This document shows positions 53,010 to 63,100 of a stretch of 64,000 nt of DNA, piece after piece. A program made the translations under genes and the position numbers. The notes under the pieces were generated by a model that saw only the letters and a list, made by a program, of their open reading frames with translations, ran no database searches and was not told the origin of the DNA. Source of the stretch: Rhodothermales bacterium (GTDB lineage: Bacteria; Bacteroidota; Rhodothermia; Rhodothermales; VXPQ01); the NCBI GenBank assembly GCA_951812345.1, contig OX638295.1:2018965-2082964 (forward strand), given 5' to 3'. Position 1 is the first letter of the stretch, and each line of letters starts with the position of its first letter.

Positions 53010-54791
53010 TTACCGGAGCACCCCGGAACGCCCTGCGACGGGTTCTGCCGGGTGCAACGCGCCGGATCCCTCGACAAGAATTACTTCCTGCCCGGCTTCT
53101 ACCCCGGCAAAGCGTTCGACCAGACCGCTCGGCCAATGCACTATTAGACTATCTACTTGCCGACGTGCTCCCAACCCGAATACGGCGGGAAATGCGGACT
53201 GCGACAAAAAACTCGAACCCGACCGGATACGGCGCTCCATCCGCAAGTCGCCCGCGACCGCCTCGATCCGGGCGCCGAGCGCACTTCCGTTGCTGACGCG
53301 CCCTTCCAGCCGCACATGCAGCCACCCTGCCTCGTTCAGGTCGTTGCGCCACAGATGCGCCGGTCCGGCGTTTTCCAGCAGCAATACATCCAGATCTCCA
53401 TCCCGGTCGTAATCGGCATAGGCCGCGCCGCGGGCCACCATCGGTTGCGCAAGCACGCCGGTCGCCGAAAGCGCCTCCTCAAAGACGCCGTCGCCCCGAT
53501 TCAGAAACAGCTGCGCCGGCTCCGCAAACGTAGCCCCTTCGAGAATCTCGGCGATATGTTCCAGTACATGCCCATTGGCGAGAAACAGGTCGAGGTCCCC
53601 GTCCAGGTCCGCATCGAAAAGGAACAGGCCGAAGGTCAGGGTGCCCATCGTGGGAAAGCCGATACGGGAGATGGTAGCCCGATCCGTGAAATAGCCGCCC
53701 GAGGCATGCCGGAAAACGCTCACGGTTTCCTGGGTAAAATTACCCACGAAGATGGTCGTTTCCCCGGTGCTGTCCACCACGCCCGCATCCACCCCCATGC
53801 CTGCCCGCGATTGGCCATGCCGGTCGTAGGCTACGCCGCTACGCACAGCGGCCTCGACAAACGTGCCGTCCCCGCGATTCACGAACAGCAGGTTCCGCTC
53901 CGTATCGTTGGCCACATACAGATCGGAATGTCCGTCTCCGGTTATGTCCAGTTCGGCCACACCGAGCGTCTTGTCCAGCACGGGGTCGATAGCACCCGAA
54001 AAACCGGCCTCCTCCGTCGCATCGACAAAGGAGCCATCGCCCGTGTTGCGATAGAACGCGCTGGCGACGCCCGCATAATTCTGTGGCGTGCAATAGGCTT
54101 TATCCCCCTCGTGAAAACAGGGAATATCCGTTTCGGGCGTCCAGGACACATAGTTACCTACGAACAAATCCACCCAGCCGTCCCGATCGGCGTCGAAGAA
54201 TGCAGCGGATGTGCTCCAGTACGCCTCGTCCGCAAGCCCCGCTTCTTCGCCAACCTCCTCAAACCGTCCGCCGTCATTGCGAAAGAGTAGGTTCTCGTGG
54301 AGCGTCGTCAGGAAAAAATCCGTGTCCCCGTCGTTGTCGTAATCGGCGGCGGCCACGCCGAACCCGTATACTTCCATGCCGCTGAGGCCTGTTGCAACGG
54401 AGACGTCTTCAAACGTCCCGTCGCCGAGATTGCGATAAAGCCGAAGCGCTTCGACCGGCTCGTCGGAAACGCGGGCCCAACGCCCGCCGCCCACCAGCAG
54501 AATATCCTGCCAGCCGTCGCCGTCGTAATCGAGGAAGGCCCCGCCGGGACCCACCACTTCGGGCATCCATTTCTGGCCAAAGCCCCCGTTTTCGTGCCGA
54601 TACGCACCAAGACCCGCCTCTTCGGTAACCTCCGTAAAAGCAAGCGCAACAGACGAGGCGTCCTCTCCTCCCGCACACCCGGCAACAAGTCCCGTGCAGC
54701 ACGCAACTATGGCGACGCCGGCGCAGCGCATGACCCAATGCGCTCCCCGACCCATCCTGTAAACCGGGCGCCCGGATATCCTCCTCGTCAT
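53010..54791 (-). CDS. CRTAC1-like FG-GAP/ASPIC-UnbV lipoprotein (block A, second copy)
   Basis: 593 residues; ATG 54791 overlaps the upstream stop (ATGA). Lipoprotein signal GLVAGC. Blades show DYDGDGWQDILLVGG, DYDNDGDTDFFLT, DADRDGWVDLFVGNYV, DITGDGHSDLYVAND, DADLDGDLDLFLANGH and DYDRDGDLDVLLLENAG. The ASPIC/UnbV end has RIRSGSSFLSQSAFPAVFGLG. The Cys pair (DIPC...AYCTP) is kept. A GMGVDAGVVD segment between blades is common to all four copies. Calcium-binding beta-propeller of unknown function, probably outer-membrane anchored. Confidence 0.88.
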   Translation of the reverse strand: MTRRISGRPVYRMGRGAHWVMRCAGVAIVACCTGLVAGCAGGEDASSVALAFTEVTEEAGLGAYRHENGGFGQKWMPEVVGPGGAFLDYDGDGWQDILLVGGGRWARVSDEPVEALRLYRNLGDGTFEDVSVATGLSGMEVYGFGVAAADYDNDGDTDFFLTTLHENLLFRNDGGRFEEVGEEAGLADEAYWSTSAAFFDADRDGWVDLFVGNYVSWTPETDIPCFHEGDKAYCTPQNYAGVASAFYRNTGDGSFVDATEEAGFSGAIDPVLDKTLGVAELDITGDGHSDLYVANDTERNLLFVNRGDGTFVEAAVRSGVAYDRHGQSRAGMGVDAGVVDSTGETTIFVGNFTQETVSVFRHASGGYFTDRATISRIGFPTMGTLTFGLFLFDADLDGDLDLFLANGHVLEHIAEILEGATFAEPAQLFLNRGDGVFEEALSATGVLAQPMVARGAAYADYDRDGDLDVLLLENAGPAHLWRNDLNEAGWLHVRLEGRVSNGSALGARIEAVAGDLRMERRIRSGSSFLSQSAFPAVFGLGARRQVDSLIVHWPSGLVERFAGVEAGQEVILVEGSGALHPAEPVAGRSGVLR

Positions 54792-56491
54792 GGATACAGC
54801 CGGATAGGTGTCAGATCGCCCGTCCCTTCGACAAGAAGCACATCCTGGCCGCCCGCCACCCCGGTAAACCGCTCCACAAGGCCGCTTGGCCAGTACACGG
54901 TTAACGAATCGACCTCCTCCCGGCTGCCGAGACCGAACGCAGCCACCGGCTCCGATTGCGAAAGATAACTGGACCCCGTCCGAATACGCCGTTCCATGGT
55001 CAATTCGCCCAGTCCGGCCGTAATGCGGGTTCCGAGGCCGTCGCGATTGCTCGCGCGCCCCTCGACATGCACGCGCAGATAGCGCCCCGGAGCCGTGTCA
55101 TTACGCCAAAGGTGCGCCGGGCCTCCATTTTCGGTCACAAGAATATCCTGATCTCCGTCCTGGTCGTAATCCGCATAGGCGGCTCCGCGACCGACGAGGA
55201 GGTCGGTCCATACCCCCTCTTCCGGAGTGAACTCGTCAAACACGCCGTCCCCCCGATTCAGAAAAAGCTGCGCAGGCTGCCGGTAGCGAATGCGGTCGTT
55301 CTCCCCGGTCCTGTCCGGGTGTACATGCCCATTGGCCACAAACAGGTCCAGGTCCGTATCCATGTCCACATCCATGAGAAACAGCCCGAACGTAAGGGAC
55401 AGCAGGCTCGGAAAGCCGACGCGTGAGAGCCCTGCCCGGCCGATGAACGATTCACCCTCTTCGTGACGGTACACCCCGATCATCTCGCCTGCGAAATTAC
55501 CGACGAACAGGGAATAACGCCCCGTGCTGTCCATGATCCCCGCGTCGATCCCCATGCCGGCGCGGGCTTCCCCGTGCTCGCTGAACGCAAACCCGCTCGG
55601 CACGCCAATATCGGTGAATGTGCCGTCCGCATTGTTCCGAAACAGCAAATCGCCCTCTCCGTCGTTCGCCACGGCAAGGTCGGGCCAACCGTCGAAATTA
55701 AAGTCCAGTTCGGCAACGCCCAGCGATTTGCCGAGCGTCGGCATAAAGCCGGCCGCTTCGGTGCGATCCGCAAACGCGCCGTTCCCTTCGTTCACATAAT
55801 ACCTGCTCTGCACCCCGGTATACACGGCAGGATGGCAATACAACTTGACCGTTCCCCGAAGCGGGCAGAAAATGTCCGTCTCAGGCGTCCATGCCACATA
55901 ATTCGCCACATACAGGTCGGTATCCCCATCCAGGTCCGCATCGAAGAAGATCGCGGAACTGCTCCAGATGTCGTTCCCTTCCAGACCCGCCTCGTACGTG
56001 GCCTCTACGAATCGTCCCCCTTCGTTTCGAAAGAAAAAATTGTCCTCGAGACAGGTGATATAGAGGTCCGCATCCCCGTCGTTGTCGTAGTCGGCAGCTG
56101 CCATCCCGATCGTATACCCATCCACACCGGCAAGACCCGCCGCTTCCGTTACCTCGGTGAAAGAGCCGTCGCCATTGTTCCGGTACAGAAAGATTGCCTG
56201 GACCGGCGTTTCGGGATCCCAATTCCCTCCGCCAAGAAGCAGAATATCGCTCCAGCCGTCGCCGTCGTAATCGAAGAACCCTCCCCCGGACCCCATTTGC
56301 TCGGGGTACCACTTGTCTCCGGCGGCGCCATTGACATGCCTGAAGGCGCCAAGCCCGGCTTCCGCAGCGACATTCGTAAAAACAGGAAGCCGGACATCCT
56401 CCTCGTCCGTCGACCGCGTCGTAGAGAGCGAACAAGCGCTCAACCAACCCGCAGCAAAACAAACAAGGACAATGCCCAGCCGGCCTGTCAA
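54788..56491 (-). CDS. CRTAC1-like FG-GAP/ASPIC-UnbV lipoprotein (block A, first copy)
   Basis: About 567 residues. The start is uncertain: TTG 56491 gives a compact lipoprotein signal (FAAGWLSAC), while ATG 56575 would overlap the PorV/PorQ-like gene by 65 bp and add a long polar prefix; neither has a clear ribosome site. Blades show DYDGDGWSDILLLGG, DYDNDGDADLYIT, DADLDGDTDLYVANYV, DFNFDGWPDLAVAND, DVDMDTDLDLFVANGH and DYDQDGDQDILVTENGG. The ASPIC/UnbV end has RIRTGSSYLSQSEPVAAFGLG. The Cys pair (DIFC...LYCHP) is present. Its stop is shared with the next paralogue's start, so the two copies are translated together. Confidence 0.85.
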   Translation of the reverse strand: MTGRLGIVLVCFAAGWLSACSLSTTRSTDEEDVRLPVFTNVAAEAGLGAFRHVNGAAGDKWYPEQMGSGGGFFDYDGDGWSDILLLGGGNWDPETPVQAIFLYRNNGDGSFTEVTEAAGLAGVDGYTIGMAAADYDNDGDADLYITCLEDNFFFRNEGGRFVEATYEAGLEGNDIWSSSAIFFDADLDGDTDLYVANYVAWTPETDIFCPLRGTVKLYCHPAVYTGVQSRYYVNEGNGAFADRTEAAGFMPTLGKSLGVAELDFNFDGWPDLAVANDGEGDLLFRNNADGTFTDIGVPSGFAFSEHGEARAGMGIDAGIMDSTGRYSLFVGNFAGEMIGVYRHEEGESFIGRAGLSRVGFPSLLSLTFGLFLMDVDMDTDLDLFVANGHVHPDRTGENDRIRYRQPAQLFLNRGDGVFDEFTPEEGVWTDLLVGRGAAYADYDQDGDQDILVTENGGPAHLWRNDTAPGRYLRVHVEGRASNRDGLGTRITAGLGELTMERRIRTGSSYLSQSEPVAAFGLGSREEVDSLTVYWPSGLVERFTGVAGGQDVLLVEGTGDLTPIRLYP

Positions 56492-56510
56492 CCAAAAACG
56501 GGGAACAGGA

Positions 56511-57596
56511 TCAGAAGGAGATATTGACGGCGAAGCGCTGGATTGCGTCGAAAACGCCAAAGTCCGTGTAGGCATAATCCACACCGAATCCAATATTCCC
56601 GGCGCTGTATTTCAGACCCGCTCCGAAGCTGACTCCTTCTTCCGAGTCTTCGCCCACAAAGGCGCGTCCCAAACCGCCCCGCAGGGACAGTATGTTCATG
56701 AGCGTATACTCGCCGCCGATCTTGACATGCTCCGCAAAGTCACGCGGACGCTGGGCGTCCACGGAAACCATGAAGGAATGCATGTTCGGATCCATGCTGG
56801 TGAGATCCATCACGTCCATCGAAACGCCGATCTGGAAAGTCAGGGGGAGTTCGAAACGCTCCCGCTCGTACACCAGCTCCCGCGAGAAATTCCGGGTGCT
56901 CATGGCGATCGTAAGGCTCTCGAAGCCCGTGTCGTACAGCACGCCAAAATCGAATGCGATGGTATTCAAGCCATAATCCTCGAGGGTGGCGGTGGTGCCA
57001 TCGTCAAGCGTCGAAGTAGCATCGTCCGAGCGAGCCTTGAAGTGGTCACCCAGGTCCTGCTTGGCGTACTTGACATGGGCGCCGATGGAAAAGCGATCCG
57101 TGAACGAACGGGCGTATCCCAGGCCTACTGCAAGCGCTGTCGGGTTATAGACGCCCGTATCGACATAGCCCTGCTCGTTTTCCGCGCGAACCGTTCCCAG
57201 AAAATCTCCGTAATCCACGTTGACGAGGGAGAAACCAATCACCCCGTAGTTTCCGCCGCCCGGGCGGTACGCCACGCTTGCGGCATTATACTGGATGTCC
57301 ACAAGGTAATTCATGATGCCGAATCCCGCGCTGAAATCGCCGTTCATGCGAGCCATGGAGGCGGGATTGTAGAACATCGCCGACGAGGAACCTGTGCTGG
57401 ACGAGGTTACGGCGCCGCCCATGGCGGTCGCCCTCGCATCAACGGACGCCGAGAGAAACTTGAAGCCGGTCTGACCGCGCTTCACCGTTTCCACTTCTTC
57501 GTCCGGGCTCGGGATAAACGTCTGCGCAAGCACCGACGGGGCCGTTAGTAACCCAATGGCTACGAGGAGGCACGTAGTAGCAATACTCCTTTTCAT
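56511..57596 (-). CDS. PorV/PorQ-like outer-membrane beta-barrel protein (copy 3, block A)
   Basis: 361 residues from ATG 57596. Signal peptide ends SVLAQ. Family segments FKFLSASVDARATAMGGAV and MFYNPASMARM are followed by alternating strands ending VNISF. It is the closest relative of the barrel at 40094-41131 and stands in the same position: after the T9SS-tailed exported gene (90-bp gap) and before CRTAC1-like genes. PorV-type proteins move T9SS cargo from the translocon to the surface anchor. That this copy serves the neighbouring cargo is inferred. Confidence 0.87.
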   Translation of the reverse strand: MKRSIATTCLLVAIGLLTAPSVLAQTFIPSPDEEVETVKRGQTGFKFLSASVDARATAMGGAVTSSSTGSSSAMFYNPASMARMNGDFSAGFGIMNYLVDIQYNAASVAYRPGGGNYGVIGFSLVNVDYGDFLGTVRAENEQGYVDTGVYNPTALAVGLGYARSFTDRFSIGAHVKYAKQDLGDHFKARSDDATSTLDDGTTATLEDYGLNTIAFDFGVLYDTGFESLTIAMSTRNFSRELVYERERFELPLTFQIGVSMDVMDLTSMDPNMHSFMVSVDAQRPRDFAEHVKIGGEYTLMNILSLRGGLGRAFVGEDSEEGVSFGAGLKYSAGNIGFGVDYAYTDFGVFDAIQRFAVNISF

Positions 57597-57686
57597 AATC
57601 AAGCCTGATTGAATGTCGATAAAGGGTCTCGTGTATGATCGGGGCCTCGGGGGCGAACCGGCAAGCGATCCGCCCCCTTGCCCGGG

Positions 57687-60026
57687 TTACCGAATGACCG
57701 TGAATTTCCGGAATACCTGATCGTTCGTTTCGTTGTCGGTGATCACGGCAATGTAAATACCGCTCACAAGCAACTGCCGCGCACTCGTGGTGAGATTCCA
57801 CTTCTCGTCTCCACTGCCGTCGGTGTGCTCGAGGGTCTGGATGAGCTCGCCGATCTCCGAGTAAATCTTGATCGTACAATCCCCCGGAATATTGAAGAAA
57901 GCGACCTCGTCTTCCTTGGTAAAGCGAATGGACTGATCGGAACCGAGGTTCACCGGATTCGGCACGACGCGCACATCGTTGATCGTTCCGGTCGCCCCGA
58001 ACGGCGGGCGCTTCAGGTTGGCCGGCTGGTACGTCTGCGTCAGGTACCGGCTGCTGCGCAACGCCACGCCTCCACCGGGAACCCCCGTGAGCCCACTCGG
58101 ATCGTTCGGAAGATCTTCGCCTACCGCAACGAGATAGTAGTAGTAATCCGTACCGCGAACGGCGCTCTCGTCGTTAAACGCGCTCGCACTGGCGTCCAGC
58201 ATGGGGCCTTCGCAATCCGGACGAGCGCCGCGCAAACAGGTATACGGCATTTCGTCTTCCCTGCGGCGAAGCCGCTCGTTCATCACATTCTGGTCCATGC
58301 TGCTCAGCGCGCCCAGTAGATCGTCCGCCTCGCGCACATAGTCGTAGGCCGGGCTCCACCAGACATTCCGCTCGGTACGATACACTTCCCAACCGACCCG
58401 TGACGGACCGCCGGAGAGCGGCTCCCAGGCAAGTTCGATCTGACCGGGCTTGCCGGCTACCGAAAAACTGCTTGGCGGAAGCGGTGGTTGCGCGATCGGA
58501 TAGGTCGTCAAGTCGTTCGACGCTTCGTAGACCGCCCTGGCATTCACGAAGTTTTTGAACAGCGAGTCCCGCGCCGTCAGCACCCACTGGTTCTTCGTCA
58601 TGGCTTCGAGACCCAGATCGTACACGTCATGGAAACTGTATTCCACATCGTCCTTGATCACCCCGTCGCCGTTGGCGTCGTAGCGAATGATGGCGTCCCT
58701 GTCCCGACCAGTGAGCTTAAACTCCCTGCCGATGGTCAGCGCCGCATCGAAATCAAGACCGCCCACCGAGCGAGCGAACACGATGCGTACTTCATCGCCA
58801 AATTCCATGTCGTAGGGGCCATACGCCACCGTTGCGGCGTGACCGCCCTGACGGCCCTGGCTCGGATTGTTCGACGGAGACCAGAAGTTGCCCTCGGGCT
58901 CGATACGATCCGCCCACATCGGGCACATGCGTGTGCGGGACACATCCGAAGAGCATCCCGGCGGCGCCGGCGTATGATCCTCGCGCGTCAGAATACCGTC
59001 TTCGTAATACTCGAGGTGCGGAGCCCCCGCGGCCGTCAGTTTCTCGTCCTGATCCATGAAGCCGATCGTATGCGGCTGCACATTGCGGTCGAAGGAGGCG
59101 TCGCTCATGGAATTCGGAGCGTACAGCGGCATCTCTCCATCGAAGTAGGCCCCTGCAAGACGTCCCACCGTGTCTCCCGCGGCCTGGGACCAGTGCGCTT
59201 CGAGAATCGGCGCCCCAAGGTTGTCCCAGTTGCCTGCGGAATAATCCGGCTCGTAGCCCTTCCACAGGTAATACGCCGTGATGTCGAGGGGATAATCGGC
59301 ATGGCCATCGCCTACGGCGTCCACCATGCTGTACTTGCCCCACACCTGACCACCGTCGCCGATCCATGCGGCGGTATCCGTACCGCGCCAGCGGTGGATC
59401 CAGTAGAAATAGGTCTCCTCAAGGCTCTGGCCATCCAGTTCGATATCGGGATCGTCGTCCGTATTGCCCGTATTCGTAAAGAGATATTCGACAATATGAT
59501 ATTCGTCGTGAAACGCATTGCTCCAGGCATAGGCGCGCTTGCGGACGGTGACGCCAATGTTCATATTCCAGATGGATTCCTGAACCCGGTCGGCCGGCAA
59601 ACCCGGATCAACCTCGGTCACGACAGCCACCCGGTCGAACGAAGCCACGCCGTCTACCGTGACCTCCGTGTCCTCCCATTTGGCGATCAACTTGTCTTCC
59701 ACCGGAAAGGCGAAATCCACGCCGGGGTCCCGGGGACCGATGCGCGACGTGTAGTACGGATACGCCTGTCCGTTGGGATCCGTCCAGTTCTTGGCGCCGA
59801 TCCAGAAGGCGCCGGAGCGCTCGTGCGTCGCATTCCGGTGAATGGCCGGATAGGCCATCAGGTTCGACGTTTCGTTCTTGACGCCAACCTGGGGATACCC
59901 GTCCTGGTAATCTCCAATGTCGATCCACGTAACGGTGAACTGCGCAACGGCGTCGCCGACGCCCAGTACCCCCAACGTGAGCGCAAGAACGGCGCCCGTG
60001 AAAAGTTTGTAACTGGCTTTCATCAT
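57687..60026 (-). CDS. Large exported protein with fibronectin-like and T9SS C-terminal domains (block A)
   Basis: 779 residues from ATG 60026 (a second ATG follows directly); the frame extends to 60128 but the prefix has no signal. Signal peptide ends DAVAQ. N-terminal half has YPAIHRNATHERSGAFWIGAK and FHDEYHIVEYLFTNTGNTDD, aligning with the block B paralogue at 41216-43468. A YDANGDGVIKDD loop, TKNQWVLTARDSLF, a fibronectin-type segment (SFSVAGKPGQIELAWEP) and a C-terminal domain with VVPNPVNLGSD, YSEIGELIQTLEH, SGIYIAVI and a final RKFTVIR follow. The T9SS-like tail implies surface delivery. Function unknown. Confidence 0.85.
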   Translation of the reverse strand: MMKASYKLFTGAVLALTLGVLGVGDAVAQFTVTWIDIGDYQDGYPQVGVKNETSNLMAYPAIHRNATHERSGAFWIGAKNWTDPNGQAYPYYTSRIGPRDPGVDFAFPVEDKLIAKWEDTEVTVDGVASFDRVAVVTEVDPGLPADRVQESIWNMNIGVTVRKRAYAWSNAFHDEYHIVEYLFTNTGNTDDDPDIELDGQSLEETYFYWIHRWRGTDTAAWIGDGGQVWGKYSMVDAVGDGHADYPLDITAYYLWKGYEPDYSAGNWDNLGAPILEAHWSQAAGDTVGRLAGAYFDGEMPLYAPNSMSDASFDRNVQPHTIGFMDQDEKLTAAGAPHLEYYEDGILTREDHTPAPPGCSSDVSRTRMCPMWADRIEPEGNFWSPSNNPSQGRQGGHAATVAYGPYDMEFGDEVRIVFARSVGGLDFDAALTIGREFKLTGRDRDAIIRYDANGDGVIKDDVEYSFHDVYDLGLEAMTKNQWVLTARDSLFKNFVNARAVYEASNDLTTYPIAQPPLPPSSFSVAGKPGQIELAWEPLSGGPSRVGWEVYRTERNVWWSPAYDYVREADDLLGALSSMDQNVMNERLRRREDEMPYTCLRGARPDCEGPMLDASASAFNDESAVRGTDYYYYLVAVGEDLPNDPSGLTGVPGGGVALRSSRYLTQTYQPANLKRPPFGATGTINDVRVVPNPVNLGSDQSIRFTKEDEVAFFNIPGDCTIKIYSEIGELIQTLEHTDGSGDEKWNLTTSARQLLVSGIYIAVITDNETNDQVFRKFTVIR

Positions 60027-60135
60027 GATCTTGTTCGAATGTGCAGAATAACTGCCGTCGATTTTCATCTCCGGATGAACGCGCCAGAGGTCGGCGGACG
60101 CAATGCCGCCGACCCCCGAACGCATCAATTTTCCC

Positions 60136-63100
60136 TTAGAAGCTTACTCGCAGGCCGAGCGTGACTCTACGCGGGTTCAGGAAGGTATTGAACCGGTGGT
60201 TCGGCATGTCGATGTATGCCTTGTCTTCCAGCACCTGATCCAGCTCGCTGCCGGAAACCTGTTGCCAGGCGCCACCTTCCCACTTATGGTACGTACCCGA
60301 ATCGGCTGCATACACCCAGCCCCGCTCGAATCCTGCATCGGGCGCCTCCGGCAGCGTGGCCTTGGCCTCGATCGGCTGCCACTCGACGTCCCAGTCGCGG
60401 AACACGCCCGGCCGGTCGTCGCCCGGAACCCACTCGTACGGCTTGGAACTGCCTTCAGGCAACTGATGGAACATATCTTCCGGCAAATGCAGCGACCGCA
60501 TGTAGTCCCCGGCGTCGTCTCCCTGACGTTCGAGGAACGCGCCGCCCCAGTTCAGGTGCCGCAGGTTGAAGACATTGTCGATGTCCGCAAACAGTTGCAA
60601 CTGCGTGGGCCCGGCTGCGAAATGCTTCGTGAACCGCAGGTCGAAATTCCAGTAATCCCGGTACCGCAGATTATTACGCACTTCCGGAATGCTTGCGGCA
60701 AAATCGCCCGCCCAGGTCAAGGCAACGCCCTTGCGCCATTCGCCGAGGAGGCTGATCCGGAAATTCCCCAGGGGAGTCTTCCCTCCGATCTCGGGGCCGA
60801 AGCCCTGCGGCGTAAGCACCAGCAGGTTCGCGCGGGCGAACGGCTCGGCCACCGGCGCAGATTGCCTGTAGTCCGTAGCGGTACGCAGCCAGTTCACCAT
60901 CTGGAACGAGTTCTCGAAGAAGTTCGAGTACCCGAAGTTACCCGACTTGCGCTGCTGATAGGTAAAGTTCGCAAAGCCCTGGACCCACTGGCCGCGGTTC
61001 TTGGAAATGCTGAACTCCGCCCCCCGCGTATCCGAGTAATGCCACGGCATCTTCGTGCTGTAATTCACGACATTGCCAAGGCTCTGGAAATTGACGTTCC
61101 GCGTTTCTTCCTTGTTATCCCGGTAGTACCCGGAAATACGCAGCAGAAACAGATCCAGCACGTTCTGATCGAAGCCCAATTCGTACGCCACCGTCTTGGG
61201 CAGCGGATGATTCGGATTCGCAATCTGATCGATGCCGCCCGCCTTGGACTGCTGAATGCCCAGTACGTCGTAGGCGTTCATCATCTGGCGGAAGTGACCG
61301 TAGTTGAAGTACAACTTGCTGTTGGTCGTGATCGGGAAGGAAATCCCTACGCGGGGGCTGACGCCAACCTGGGAACCCACGGATTCTCTTTCGAGATCCT
61401 CATCCAGTTTGTCCCTGTCGAAGCGCAGGATGCCATCGTAGAATCCGTACTGCCACCATTCCGTGTTCGGGTCGAAATAATCGAGGCGCACGCCGACATT
61501 CGCGATCATGCCCTGGAATTCGAGTTTGCTCTGCACATAGGCAGCTCCCTGCACCGGCGAGCCGTCCCATGGCCAGCGAGCGCCCGACTGCGGGCCTGCC
61601 AGCGCAATGTTGATGCTCGCATAATTCATGTCGTAGTCGCTGTAGATCAACTCGGCGCCCGTCTGGAAAAGCAGGAAACGGTTGATCTGGCTCGTCAGAT
61701 CGAAGCGACCGGTGTATACCGTCACGGTCGAGGTATCGCGGGTCTTGACCCAGTGGCCGCCCGTCGATTCGTCCGTCAGGATATTGCCGCCGATCCCGGC
61801 GAAACCGAAAGGCTCCTCGCCCGAGCAATACGGCGTATTCTGGCCGTCGCCCGTGACATCGGATCCACCGCCGAAGCACACCAGACCTGCGTGCCCTTCG
61901 AAGCCCGGATTGGGACGACCGAAGTTATCCGTCCAGGGAATACGAACGAGTTCATACGGCTGGCAGGATTCGCCATTGGGGCCCGTGCCGTCCGCCGAAC
62001 ACACATACGATCCGTCCCGCAGCGTCGGAAGCTTCGTGTGGTAATTCGACTCCATGCGCTGCAAGCCCACCTCGTAGAAGGTGTTCTGGTTCAGCGTATG
62101 CGTGAACTGCAAGCCCAGCATGTCATGATCGATGTCGCCAATGGGCCATTGTCCGTCCGTGAACAACTCGTCCCCGCGAATGTCGATCTCCCAGATCTGC
62201 TTGCCTACGTCGCGGCCTTCGCTCTGCCACCACGGATAGGCCGGGATCTGACCCGTCCACAACTCCGTTCCTCTCGAATTTTCCTGCCAAAGCTGCCCGC
62301 GCTGCCGGGTGCCAAGCGCATGCGCCGTCAGTTTCATGCCGGGGCCCACGTTGGAGATCAACTTCACCTGATAGGTATTGTCCGTGTACGCCTGACGGTC
62401 CTGCGGATACAGATACGCTGTTTGAGATCCGCGATAGGAAGCAAGGAAGCGCAGGCCGCCGAGATGCTGGCTGATGCCCGGAATCGGGCCGCCGATCGTG
62501 ATGTCGGCGTCGTAATCCGGCATCGTAATCTCGTTGCTCTTGCGCCACATGTAGTGCCAGTACTCGATCATGTCCGCTTCGGTCACGTCGAATCCTTCGT
62601 CATGCAAACGGCTGATAATGCCTGCCCAACCCGGGAACGGCTTGTACTGCCGTGCTTCGTACGCATCCCAGACGCCTCCCGAACCGTTCAACCGAACCGC
62701 TGGATCCAGCACCGGGCGCGCAAACCATGTGTTGCACTCGACATCGGAAGAGGGATAGGAACAACTCGACGGCAACTGGTGATAGGGATCGAACGTCTTG
62801 TCCTGGGCCGGCGCAAAACGAATAAGCGCATCCACCGTGTATTCCGTGCGGGAAGGCTCCTTCGTAGCGACGTTCACGATACCGGAGCGCACGTTTCCGT
62901 ACTCCGCACTGAACCCGCCTGTCTGCACCTGCACTTCTTCAAGCGACGTATAACTGATGCTGGTCATGGGATCGTTATGGCGACCCGTGCGCATCTGCAA
63001 ACCGTCTACAATAAAGGCAACCTCGTTGAGTCCGCCGCCGCGCACGCGCATGCCCGGCTCGATGCCCGCCTGCAGGTCCAGCACTTCCGAGACGCCTGCT

